This document shows, one piece after another, positions 31,643 through 38,257 of a DNA stretch of 38,257 bases. The notes beneath the pieces are model-generated. The model had not been told where the DNA came from and ran no database searches. It saw only the letters and a program-made list of their open reading frames with translations. The first letter of the stretch is position 1; every line of letters starts with the position of its first letter. The position numbers and the translations under genes are program-made. The stretch comes from Methylobacterium goesingense (GTDB lineage: Bacteria; Pseudomonadota; Alphaproteobacteria; Rhizobiales; Beijerinckiaceae). The DNA is taken from the NCBI RefSeq assembly GCF_022179225.1, contig NZ_BPQL01000070.1, positions 1 to 38,257 on the forward strand, written 5' to 3'.

Positions 31643-32643
31643 GGCGCGGCGCCGGGCGTGCCGGACGGTGCCGGCCGGACGGCCACGCCCCAGGGGAACC
31701 GGCCGACCTTGACGCTGCGGATCGGGCGCTGTGTCGCCACGTCGATCACCGTCACGTCCCCCGACACGCCGTTCGTGGTGAACATGCGTGACTCGTCCGG
31801 CGTCATCGCGAGTTGCCAGACCCGGCGTCCGACCAGGATGTAGTTCACGACCCTGTAGGTCTTGGCATCGATCACCGCGACACGATCGGAGGGGCCAAGC
31901 GCCACGAAGGCGAAGCGCCCGTCCCGCGTCAGGGTGATGCCCACGGGCTGAAGCCGGTCCTCGGCGATGCCCTTCACGCCGAACGTCACCGTCTCGATCA
32001 CCTGGCGGGTCGCCACGTCGATCACCGCCACCGTCCCGCCGATCTCCGAGGAGACCCACAACCTCCGCCCGTCCGCCGAGAAGGCGGCGGCACGCGGGCG
32101 CTGGCCCACCGGCGTCGCGTCGAAGGCCGAGAGCGTCGCGACATCGATCCAATGGACCATGTTGGTGGTCTCGGAGGTGGTGATGGCGAGCTTTCCGTCG
32201 GGGCTCACCGCCATGCCCTCGGGCTCGATGCCGACATCGATCTGGGCGAGTACCTTGCGGGTCTGCGCATCGACCACGGTGGTGGTGGCGTTCTCCTCGT
32301 TGGCGATGAACAGCGTGCGGTCGTCCGGCGCCAGGGCGAACTGCTCGGGGTCCTCGCCCGAGGGCAGGTCGTGGCGTACCGCTCCCGTGTCGGGATCGAT
32401 GACCTGCACGGCGTCGGAATCGCTGGCGCAGAGGTAGAGGGTGCGCCCGTCGCGGGAGAAGGTCAGGCCGCGCGGGCGCCGGCCCACGGGAAAGCTGCGG
32501 ACCACATCCAGGGAGGCGCCATCGATCACCGAAACGGTGTTGTCGCGCTCGTTCGAGACGAAGATCTCCTGGCCCGCGACGGGGGACGCCATGAGCGTTC
32601 CCGCAAGGCAGAGTATGCCGATGAGGCACGCGGTGCGGGCCAT
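31639..32643 (-). CDS. PQQ-catabolism-associated YVTN beta-propeller protein
   Basis: Exported protein of 334 residues. Signal peptide MARTACLIGILCLAGTLMAS, then six or seven repeats built on patterns such as VSVIDGASLDVV, VQVIDPDTG, IFVSNERDNTV and FIANEENATTTVVD, typical of YVTN-type propellers. It is a known companion of PQQ-dependent alcohol oxidation clusters, but its reaction is not known. GGAGG precedes the ATG by 8 nt. The stop overlaps the NosR-like start. No PQQ-binding Trp-docking motifs are evident, so it is more likely a binding or scaffolding protein than an enzyme. Confidence 0.88.
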   Translation of the reverse strand: MARTACLIGILCLAGTLMASPVAGQEIFVSNERDNTVSVIDGASLDVVRSFPVGRRPRGLTFSRDGRTLYLCASDSDAVQVIDPDTGAVRHDLPSGEDPEQFALAPDDRTLFIANEENATTTVVDAQTRKVLAQIDVGIEPEGMAVSPDGKLAITTSETTNMVHWIDVATLSAFDATPVGQRPRAAAFSADGRRLWVSSEIGGTVAVIDVATRQVIETVTFGVKGIAEDRLQPVGITLTRDGRFAFVALGPSDRVAVIDAKTYRVVNYILVGRRVWQLAMTPDESRMFTTNGVSGDVTVIDVATQRPIRSVKVGRFPWGVAVRPAPSGTPGAAP

Positions 32644-32699
32644 GGTGTTCGCCTCCGGACGGCTGAAGGGGCGGTGCAGGGCCGGGGTGTGAGGCAGCA

Positions 32700-33962
32700 T
32701 CAGCCCGCTCTTCGGAAGGCCCGGCACGCGCTCTCGGGCTCGTCGAGGCCAAGGGTGTCGAGTTCGGTGCGGTGGTGCAGGAATCCCTCGATCGGCGCCG
32801 TGGCCGTGACGGCGCCGGGCCCGATCAGGAACACCGGCTGGCGCAGTTGTCCGTTCCAGGCGCGGAAACTCAGGGGCCGGCCCTTGAAGCCGCCGACCTC
32901 GAATGTCGGTGCGAGCACCAGCGCCGCGACCCTGTCGGGATCGGTGCTGCGCACCTGCACCGCCGCTTCGCCGAGCGCGTGCACGGCCATCCAGCCGGCA
33001 TAGTCCACCGGGCGCATCGCCCGACCGGCGAGCCGGCGGAAGCGGCCCTGGAGCTGCACCGCCGCCCAGGATTCCACCGGCCGGCCCCAGGCGGCGGGGG
33101 TGAGCCCCTGCGTGCCGACGACGGGGCGGGGCGAGGCCGTGTTGTAGAGGAGGTTCGCACCGAACGCCCCCGCCTCGTCGGCCACCGCGACCACGTCGTG
33201 CTCGGGGCCACGGGTGGGAATCACGAACTCGCGCAGCGCCGTATCCCGGGTGTCGCCGCCCTGCGGATCGAAGCGGGACTCGGCGACGATCCGCAACCCG
33301 AACTTCTTCGCGCTCCGGCGCAAGGCTTCGGCGTAGAGGGCATCGGCCGGCGCCGGGCCGGACAGCAGCAGGATGCGGGTCCAGCGCTTGAAGGCCAGGA
33401 ACTGGACCAGGGCATCGGCGAGCATCGCCCGCGAGGGCAGAACATGGAGCAGCCGGGCCCGACAATCGGCATCGCGCAGGCGCGTGTCGGGCGTTCCGAT
33501 ATTGAGGAAGACGGTTCCTCGGGCTTCGGGCAGGTCGGCCAGCGCCAGCACGTCGTCGGTCGGCGCGTTCAGCACGACGAACCGGGCCGGCCCGTGTCCG
33601 AGGCTCCGGAACACCTGCCGAACATCCTCCTCCGGACCGACGATCCGGGACTCGAGCGTAAAACCCAGGGCGACGAAGCGGCCGGTGGCGTTCGAATCCC
33701 TCAACCCGAGTTCCGCCCCCTTGAGGCCTTCGTCGTCGGGGATCGGATCCTCGTTGTTGAGGGGCGCCGGGCGCTCGATGCGCCGTTCGAGGTAGTGGAT
33801 CGTCAGCGCCTCGCCGGCGGTCGACGCGCGCGTGCCGCCGGGCATCGGTGTCGCGAAGGCGAGCGCCATGCCGGACAACACCGCCGCCGCGATCCGCGCG
33901 GCACGATGAGGCCGCGAGCGGCCACGGCCCGCGCTATCCCGCTTCCAGCGCCGACCGCGCAT
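32700..33962 (-). CDS. ABC-type substrate-binding protein of a PQQ-dependent alcohol dehydrogenase system
   Basis: Periplasmic binding protein of 420 residues, resembling the branched-chain amino-acid-type (class I) fold. A basic N-terminus and signal segment (ARIAAAVLSGMALAFATP) precede the mature part. Recognisable segments include LTIHYLERRIERPAPLNNED, PDDEGLKGAELGLRDSNATG and FLAFKRWTRILLLSGPAPAD. This is the binding component usually found beside PQQ alcohol dehydrogenase genes. The matching ABC ATPase and permease genes are not in the window. The ATG at 33962 has GGGAGAG upstream; the frame extends to 34154 but over promoter DNA. It is first in the leftward operon, 180 bp from the divergent cytochrome gene. 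Confidence 0.82.
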   Translation of the reverse strand: MRGRRWKRDSAGRGRSRPHRAARIAAAVLSGMALAFATPMPGGTRASTAGEALTIHYLERRIERPAPLNNEDPIPDDEGLKGAELGLRDSNATGRFVALGFTLESRIVGPEEDVRQVFRSLGHGPARFVVLNAPTDDVLALADLPEARGTVFLNIGTPDTRLRDADCRARLLHVLPSRAMLADALVQFLAFKRWTRILLLSGPAPADALYAEALRRSAKKFGLRIVAESRFDPQGGDTRDTALREFVIPTRGPEHDVVAVADEAGAFGANLLYNTASPRPVVGTQGLTPAAWGRPVESWAAVQLQGRFRRLAGRAMRPVDYAGWMAVHALGEAAVQVRSTDPDRVAALVLAPTFEVGGFKGRPLSFRAWNGQLRQPVFLIGPGAVTATAPIEGFLHHRTELDTLGLDEPESACRAFRRAG

Positions 33963-34028
33963 CGGCTCTCCCGTTCTGTTCGTTCTTTGTCGGCAGGATA
34001 GCGGCGGCGGCGGCGCCGCCGGTATTGG

Positions 34029-34095
34029 ACCAAAGTGCAACGGTGCGGGCGCGGGATCGCGATGCTGACCCGTACCAAAGCACAATGGGTTTGGT
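34029..34095. promoter_or_regulatory. repeated ACCAAA boxes in divergent promoter region
   Basis: Within the 179-bp gap between the divergent binding-protein and cytochrome genes, ACCAAAGTGCAA (34029-34040) and ACCAAAGCACAA (34074-34085) repeat 45 bp apart. TTTGGT (34090-34095) forms an inverted pair with the second copy. This layout suits a regulator acting on both operons. No regulator gene is in the window. Confidence 0.5.
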
Positions 34096-34141
34096 TCAGA
34101 GCGCTTGCTACCCGTTTGTAATAATAACGGGAGGAACGACG

Positions 34142-34564
34142 ATGAAGCCTTCAATCCTGGGCGGGGGCCTCCTCGCCCTCGGCCTCGCTCTGTCTGCGTC
34201 CATGGCCTTCGGTCACGGGGATGTCCAACCGCAACCCGTCGACACTGCGGGCCTCGCGCCCCTCGGCGAGGGCTGGAAGGACGAGAACCCGTACCGGGGC
34301 GACGTCAAGGCGATCGCCATCGGTGATTCCGGCTTCAACCAGAACTGTGCCCGCTGCCACGGCCTGCAGGTCATCTCCGGCGGCCTGGCGCCGGATCTGC
34401 GCTACCTTCCGGTTGGCAAGGAGGGCGACGAATACTTCGTCGAGCGCGTCCGCCACGGGGCGATCATCAACGGCATGACCAAGATGCCCGCCTTCGAGGG
34501 CGTGCTCACGCAGGAGGCCCTCTGGGCGATCCGCACCTACATCGAATCGAAGCACGAGGAATGA
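34142..34564 (+). CDS. pedF: cytochrome c-550, PedF type
   Basis: Periplasmic electron acceptor of the quinoprotein alcohol dehydrogenase, 140 residues. Signal peptide MKPSILGGGLLALGLALSAS followed by MAFGHG. The haem motif Cys69-Ala-Arg-Cys72-His73 and a Met in GMTKMP (Met115) as likely axial ligand are present. The sequence around NPYRGDVKAIAIGD and GLAPDLRYLP is typical of the PedF group. GGGAGG precedes the ATG. The stop overlaps a possible upstream ATG of the next gene. Gene order cytochrome, binding protein, dehydrogenase supports an electron path from alcohol to the respiratory chain. Confidence 0.88.
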   Translation: MKPSILGGGLLALGLALSASMAFGHGDVQPQPVDTAGLAPLGEGWKDENPYRGDVKAIAIGDSGFNQNCARCHGLQVISGGLAPDLRYLPVGKEGDEYFVERVRHGAIINGMTKMPAFEGVLTQEALWAIRTYIESKHEE

Positions 34565-34578
34565 GGGAGGTTGCCCCG

Positions 34579-35463
34579 ATGCTGCCTCATGCTGCACCGT
34601 TCGCCGGGACGCGCCGCCGCGTCCTGGCCGTCCTCCTCGCCGCGACCTGCCTGACCGCCGGCGCCCCCGCCATCGCCCGGCCCCTCGACGAGGTGACAAC
34701 CTCGGGCGTCCTCAGGGTCGCCGTGTACGGCGACAACGTGCCCTTCTCGGGGGAGGGCGAGGCCGGCCCCCGTGGCATCGACGTGGACATCGCCCGCGCC
34801 ATCGCGGATCGACTCAAGCTGCGCCTCGACCTGCGGGTGGTGGATGCGGCCGAGACCGTCGACGGGGATTTCCGACTGAACCTGTGGCGCGGCGACCTCG
34901 CGGGCTCGCCCCTGGCCGACTTGATGCTGCACGTGCCCCACGACCGGGTGCTGGCCACGCGCAACGAGCAGATCTTCCTCACGACGCCGTATTTCGAGCA
35001 GCGTCTCGCCTTCGCGTATCACCGTGACCGGATCGAGGGATTCGAGGGGGTGCGCGACCTGGAGGGCCACGCCGTCGCCGTCGAGGGCATGAGCGGGTCC
35101 GACAGCCTCGTGATGAACGCGGAAGGCGGACGCTATCGCGCCAGCGTGAAGCACTACCGCAGCTTCGACGAGGCCGCGAAAGCGTATCTCGCCGGCGACG
35201 CGCCGATCCTCGCCGGGACGCGCGCCGGCATCGAGGCGGCGATCGCGGCGGCCGGGGCCTCTCGGGGGGACAATCCCGTGGTCGAGGTGCCGATGCCGGG
35301 CATCGTCCGGACCCGGTGGGACCTGGGCGGAGCAGTGCGAAGCGATTCCCGCGACCTCGCCTACGCGGTGGGCGATGCCCTCTCGGCCCTGGCAGCCGAG
35401 GGGCGACTCAAGGCGATCTACGAGGCCTACGGCGTCACCTACGCCGCGCCGCAGGGCTATTGA
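34579..35463 (+). CDS. MxaJ/XoxJ-like periplasmic substrate-binding protein
   Basis: Solute-binding-fold protein (family 3 type) of 294 residues with a signal peptide (VLAVLLAATCLTAGAPAIA). Mature motifs are GVLRVAVYGDNVPFSGEGEA, GIDVDIARAIADRLKLRL and DLEGHAVAVEGMSGSD. This family accompanies quinoprotein dehydrogenases, and its XoxJ/MxaJ members are thought to help dehydrogenase maturation rather than transport. GGGAGG before 34579 decides that start; an ATG at 34561 overlaps the cytochrome stop. It lies 181 bp before the dehydrogenase gene. Confidence 0.86.
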   Translation: MLPHAAPFAGTRRRVLAVLLAATCLTAGAPAIARPLDEVTTSGVLRVAVYGDNVPFSGEGEAGPRGIDVDIARAIADRLKLRLDLRVVDAAETVDGDFRLNLWRGDLAGSPLADLMLHVPHDRVLATRNEQIFLTTPYFEQRLAFAYHRDRIEGFEGVRDLEGHAVAVEGMSGSDSLVMNAEGGRYRASVKHYRSFDEAAKAYLAGDAPILAGTRAGIEAAIAAAGASRGDNPVVEVPMPGIVRTRWDLGGAVRSDSRDLAYAVGDALSALAAEGRLKAIYEAYGVTYAAPQGY

Positions 35464-35566
35464 GCCGGACCGATCGCCCGGCGCCCAGTGCCCACACCCC
35501 GGTCGTTATTCGACCAATGGCCAATAAGAATCGTCTGAGAACATCTCTAGCTTCGACAACAAGGGG

Positions 35567-35591
35567 CGCCATCCAATCAGCCAGGATGGCG
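35567..35591. promoter_or_regulatory. 8-bp perfect hairpin in leader of the dehydrogenase gene
   Basis: CGCCATCC (35567-35574) and GGATGGCG (35584-35591) flank a 9-nt loop, 53 bp before the ATG at 35645. There is no T-run, so it is not a terminator. It could be an operator or a leader structure. Confidence 0.4.
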
Positions 35592-35644
35592 AAACCCAGC
35601 GCGTCACGGACAAACCGGACCCAACATTGAACGGAGAGAACGCC

Positions 35645-37408
35645 ATGAGACTACGCGACCAGTTCCTGACGGCGGTGGGCGCCACTGCGCTCTGCGTCGG
35701 CCTAACCTTGCCGGCATTCGCAGAGGTGACCGAGCAGGACATCCTGAACGATGCAAACACCCCTGGCGATGTCGTGACCTACGGCCTCGGGCCGCAGGCT
35801 CAGCGCTTCAGCCCCCTGAAGACCCTCAATCGCGACAACATCAAGGGTCTGGTGCCGGCCTATTCCTTCTCCTTCGGCGGCGAGAAGCAGCGCGGCCAGG
35901 AGAGTCAGGCGCTGGTCAAGGACGGTGTGCTCTACGTCACCGGCTCGTATTCGCGCATGTACGCCATCGATTCGCGCACCGGCGACAAGCTGTGGGAATA
36001 CAACGCCCGACTGCCGGAGGGCATCCTGCCCTGCTGCGACGTGGTGAACCGGGGTGCGGCCCTCTACAAGGACAAGGTCTATTTCGGGACGCTGGACGCC
36101 AAGCTCGTGGCGCTCGACCAGAAGACCGGCAAGGTCGTTTGGCGCAAGGACATCGACGACTTCAAGGCCGGCTACAGCTACACCGCCGCGCCGATCATCG
36201 TGAAGGGCAAGATCATCACCGGCGTCTCCGGCGGCGAGTTCGGCGTCATCGGCCGGGTCGAGGCGCGCGATGCCGAGACCGGCGAGGTGGTGTGGAAGCG
36301 GCCCGTCATCGAAGGCCACGTCGGCGAGCTCAACGGCAAGCCCTCGACCATGACCGGCAAGGTCAACGAGACCTGGCCCGGCGACACCTGGAAGTTCGGC
36401 GGCGGCGCGACCTGGCTCGGCGGCACCTACGATCCCGAGAGCAACCTCGTCTATTTCGGCACCGGCAACCCCGGCCCGTGGAACTCGGCGCTGCGCCCCG
36501 GCGACAACAAGTGGACGGCCTCGCGTCTGGCCATAAACCCGGACAACGGCGAGATCGTCTGGGGCTTCCAGACCACCCCGCATGACGGCTGGGACTTCGA
36601 CGGCGTCAACGAGTTCGTGCCCTTCGACATGCAGAAGGACGGCAAGACCGTGAAGGCCGGTGGCACTGCCGACCGCAACGGCTTCTTCTACGTCCTCGAC
36701 CGGACCAACGGGAAATTCATCTCGGCCACTCCGTTCGTGAACAAGATCAACTGGGCCAAGGGCATCGATCAGAACGGCCGTCCGATCTACGACGAGGCCT
36801 TCCGCCCGGGCGATCCGGCGAAGTCCGAGGACGGCAAGAAGGGCAAGTCCGTCTTCGCCGTGCCGAGCTTCCTCGGTGGCAAGAACTGGATGCCGGTCGC
36901 CTACAGCCCCGATACCAAGCTGTTCTACGTGCCCTCGAACGAGTGGGGCATGGACATCTGGAACGAGCCGGTCTCGTACAAGAAGGGCGCGGCCTATCTG
37001 GGCGCCGGCTTCACCATCAAACCGGTCTTCGAAGACCATATCGGCTCGCTCAAGGCCATCGACCCGGCCTCCGGCAAGACCGTGTGGGAGTACAAGAACA
37101 AGGCCCCGCTCTGGGCCGGCGTGCTGACCACGGCGGGCAACCTCGTCTTCACGGGAACCCCGGAGGGCTTCCTCAAGGCCTTCGACGCCAAGACCGGCGA
37201 GGAAGTCTGGAAGTTCCAGGTCGGCACCGGCGTCGTCGCCTCGCCGATCACCTGGGAGCAGGACGGCGAGCAATGGGTCGGCGTCGCCGCCGGCTGGGGC
37301 GGTGCCGTGCCGCTGTGGGGCGGCGAGGTGGCGAAATCCACCGCCGGCATCAACCAGGGCGGCAGCTTCTGGGCCTTCAAGCTGCCCAAGACCGTCGCCG
37401 CACGCTGA
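35645..37408 (+). CDS. exaF: lanthanide-dependent PQQ alcohol dehydrogenase, ExaF type
   Basis: Periplasmic eight-bladed quinoprotein of 587 residues that oxidises primary alcohols with PQQ and a lanthanide. Signal peptide ends about residue 27 (LPAFA). The adjacent Cys130-Cys131 disulfide is in [11 protein letters not shown]. Metal and PQQ ligands are visible: Glu198 in SGGEFGV, Asn275 region in GTGNPGPWN, catalytic Asp317 and the extra Asp319 in [11 protein letters not shown]. Asp at the second place marks lanthanide enzymes; calcium enzymes have a small residue there. Several DxxTGKxxW-like propeller repeats are seen. Overall similarity is to ethanol dehydrogenases such as PedE/ExaA more than to XoxF, so ethanol-type substrates are likely. 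GGAGAG lies about 8 nt before the ATG. Confidence 0.93.
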   Translation: MRLRDQFLTAVGATALCVGLTLPAFAEVTEQDILNDANTPGDVVTYGLGPQAQRFSPLKTLNRDNIKGLVPAYSFSFGGEKQRGQESQALVKDGVLYVTGSYSRMYAIDSRTGDKLWEYNARLPEGILPCCDVVNRGAALYKDKVYFGTLDAKLVALDQKTGKVVWRKDIDDFKAGYSYTAAPIIVKGKIITGVSGGEFGVIGRVEARDAETGEVVWKRPVIEGHVGELNGKPSTMTGKVNETWPGDTWKFGGGATWLGGTYDPESNLVYFGTGNPGPWNSALRPGDNKWTASRLAINPDNGEIVWGFQTTPHDGWDFDGVNEFVPFDMQKDGKTVKAGGTADRNGFFYVLDRTNGKFISATPFVNKINWAKGIDQNGRPIYDEAFRPGDPAKSEDGKKGKSVFAVPSFLGGKNWMPVAYSPDTKLFYVPSNEWGMDIWNEPVSYKKGAAYLGAGFTIKPVFEDHIGSLKAIDPASGKTVWEYKNKAPLWAGVLTTAGNLVFTGTPEGFLKAFDAKTGEEVWKFQVGTGVVASPITWEQDGEQWVGVAAGWGGAVPLWGGEVAKSTAGINQGGSFWAFKLPKTVAAR

Positions 37409-37510
37409 GCGGATCGCGCGAACGGGCGGTGGCTCCGGCCATCGCCCGATGGGCGATCCCCTGCCTCAAGGGAAGCGCGCCGGCCTTCGATGGAGGAGCG
37501 GCGCGCCCAG

Positions 37511-37564
37511 GCTCCGGACTACCGGCGGTCTCTCAACACCCGCAGGCAGTCCGGAGCTTTCGTT
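37511..37564 (+). terminator. rho-independent terminator after exaF
   Basis: GCTCCGGACT (37511-37520) pairs perfectly with AGTCCGGAGC (37548-37557) around a 27-nt loop with its own GCGG/CCGC pairing, followed by TTTCGTTT. It ends the rightward operon 103-156 bp after the exaF stop. Confidence 0.8.
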
Positions 37565-37646
37565 TGCCACCTTCATCGCCGTCTCGGAAGCGGACCGGCA
37601 GATCACTTCCCGGCGCCGACCGCGAGCGACGGGTGGTGGCCAGGGC

Positions 37647-38257
37647 TCAGCCCGCCCGCTTGATCTTGAAGGACTCGAGATATTCCTTCGGCTTGGCCGG
37701 ATCGAAGGTCTTGCCCATCACCACGAAGCTCTTGGTGGTGGTCTCCGGCGGCGTGAGGCCGGCCTGCTTCATCAGCTTGGCGGCGTCGGTGGCGCGATAG
37801 ACCTTGGCGGCCACGGCCGCGTAGTCGACCTCACCCTTGATCTGGCCCCAGCGCTGCATCTGGGTCAGCGTCCAGACCGCGAAGCTCTCGTACGGGAAGG
37901 GATCGAAGGCGACACGCTTCGGATCCTTCTTCACGCCGCCGAGCCCATCCGCGTAGGTGCCGGTGAGGACCTGTTCGATGACGGTCTGTGGCTGGTTCAG
38001 GTAGTTGGCCGGTGCGATGGCCGCGGCGATGTCCTTGCGGTTCTCGGGCCTGGAGGCGTGCGCCGTCGCCTCCATGATCGCCCGCAGCAGGGCCGCGGTC
38101 GCGTTCGGCATTGTCTGGATCGTGTCCTGCCCGATCGAGAAGGCGCAGCAGGGATGCCCGTCCCAGATCTCCTTCGAGAGGATGTGAATGAAACCGACGC
38201 CGTCATAAACGGCGCGCTGAACGATGTTGTCGGGGGCGAGGAACCCGTCGATGTTGT
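37647..38257 (-). CDS. NrtA/CmpA-like ABC transporter substrate-binding protein (partial)
   Basis: The C-terminal 203 codons of a periplasmic binding protein; the start is off the right edge. Typical motifs of the nitrate/bicarbonate family are present: NIDGFLAPDN, RAVYDGVGFIHILSKEIWDG and HPCCAFSIGQD. The end is soluble and basic (EYLESFKIKRAG). Members bind nitrate, nitrite, cyanate, bicarbonate or sulfonates; the ligand here is unknown. It converges with exaF, with the terminator between them. Confidence 0.85.
   Translation of the reverse strand, partial: NIDGFLAPDNIVQRAVYDGVGFIHILSKEIWDGHPCCAFSIGQDTIQTMPNATAALLRAIMEATAHASRPENRKDIAAAIAPANYLNQPQTVIEQVLTGTYADGLGGVKKDPKRVAFDPFPYESFAVWTLTQMQRWGQIKGEVDYAAVAAKVYRATDAAKLMKQAGLTPPETTTKSFVVMGKTFDPAKPKEYLESFKIKRAG

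Noticed and set aside
29543..31843. A 766-residue open frame on the plus strand
   Set aside because: It is the antisense of the NosR-like gene; composition is Arg/Glu/His/Gly-rich without domains, typical of GC-rich shadow frames.
35702..37273. A 523-residue open frame on the minus strand
   Set aside because: Antisense of exaF, no ribosome binding site, no recognisable domain.
1..38257. CRISPR array
   Set aside because: No regularly spaced repeats of suitable length and no cas genes were seen.
1..38257. Insertion sequence or transposase gene
   Set aside because: No DDE or serine-type transposase motif and no paired terminal repeats with target duplication were seen.

Overview
The window is GC-rich and densely packed. 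A lanthanide-type PQQ alcohol dehydrogenase with its c-type cytochrome and accessory proteins, together with an alphaproteobacterial-style tRNA-Met remnant, points to Methylobacterium/Methylorubrum or a close relative. This assignment is inference from gene content, not from a marker gene.

Region 1 (1-12737) is a heavy-metal resistance block. On the minus strand lie a CzcAB-type RND pump (czcA runs off the left edge), a small secreted Cys/His protein, three small secreted histidine-rich proteins and one possible 24-residue membrane peptide. An operon transcribed right to left follows: CDF exporter, ZIP transporter, OmpR-type response regulator, histidine kinase. A CadR-like MerR regulator is divergent from a ZntA/CadA P-type ATPase. 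Two nearly identical MerR-type promoters (TTGCTC, 19-bp spacer, TAGG) sit before the ATPase and before the CDF operon, so one regulator probably drives both units.

Region 2 (about 12738-27400) is a decayed mobile element. It holds an archaeo-eukaryotic-type primase/replication protein, unknown phage-like genes, an endolysin, an AAA+ ATPase operon, a run of small overlapping early-type genes and a tyrosine integrase. The element ends at a 48-bp 3' fragment of a tRNA-Met(CAT) gene followed by that tRNA's terminator. The endolysin, an RNA-ligase N-terminus and a terminase N-terminus are each cut short, which looks like internal deletion. No capsid, portal or tail gene is visible. The second attachment site and intact tRNA are not in the window, so the metal genes may be cargo of the same island.

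Region 3 (27401-38257) is probably resident chromosome. Transcribed leftwards from 33962 are a PQQ-associated ABC-type binding protein, a YVTN beta-propeller protein, a NosR-like flavo-iron-sulfur membrane protein with a visible flavinylation motif, an ApbE-type flavin transferase and a DUF1194/VWA protein. Transcribed rightwards from 34142 are cytochrome c-550 (PedF type), an MxaJ/XoxJ-like binding protein and an ExaF-type lanthanide-dependent alcohol dehydrogenase with a strong terminator. Together they look like a periplasmic alcohol-oxidation module with a flavin-based membrane redox protein attached. The right edge holds part of a NrtA/CmpA-like substrate-binding protein.
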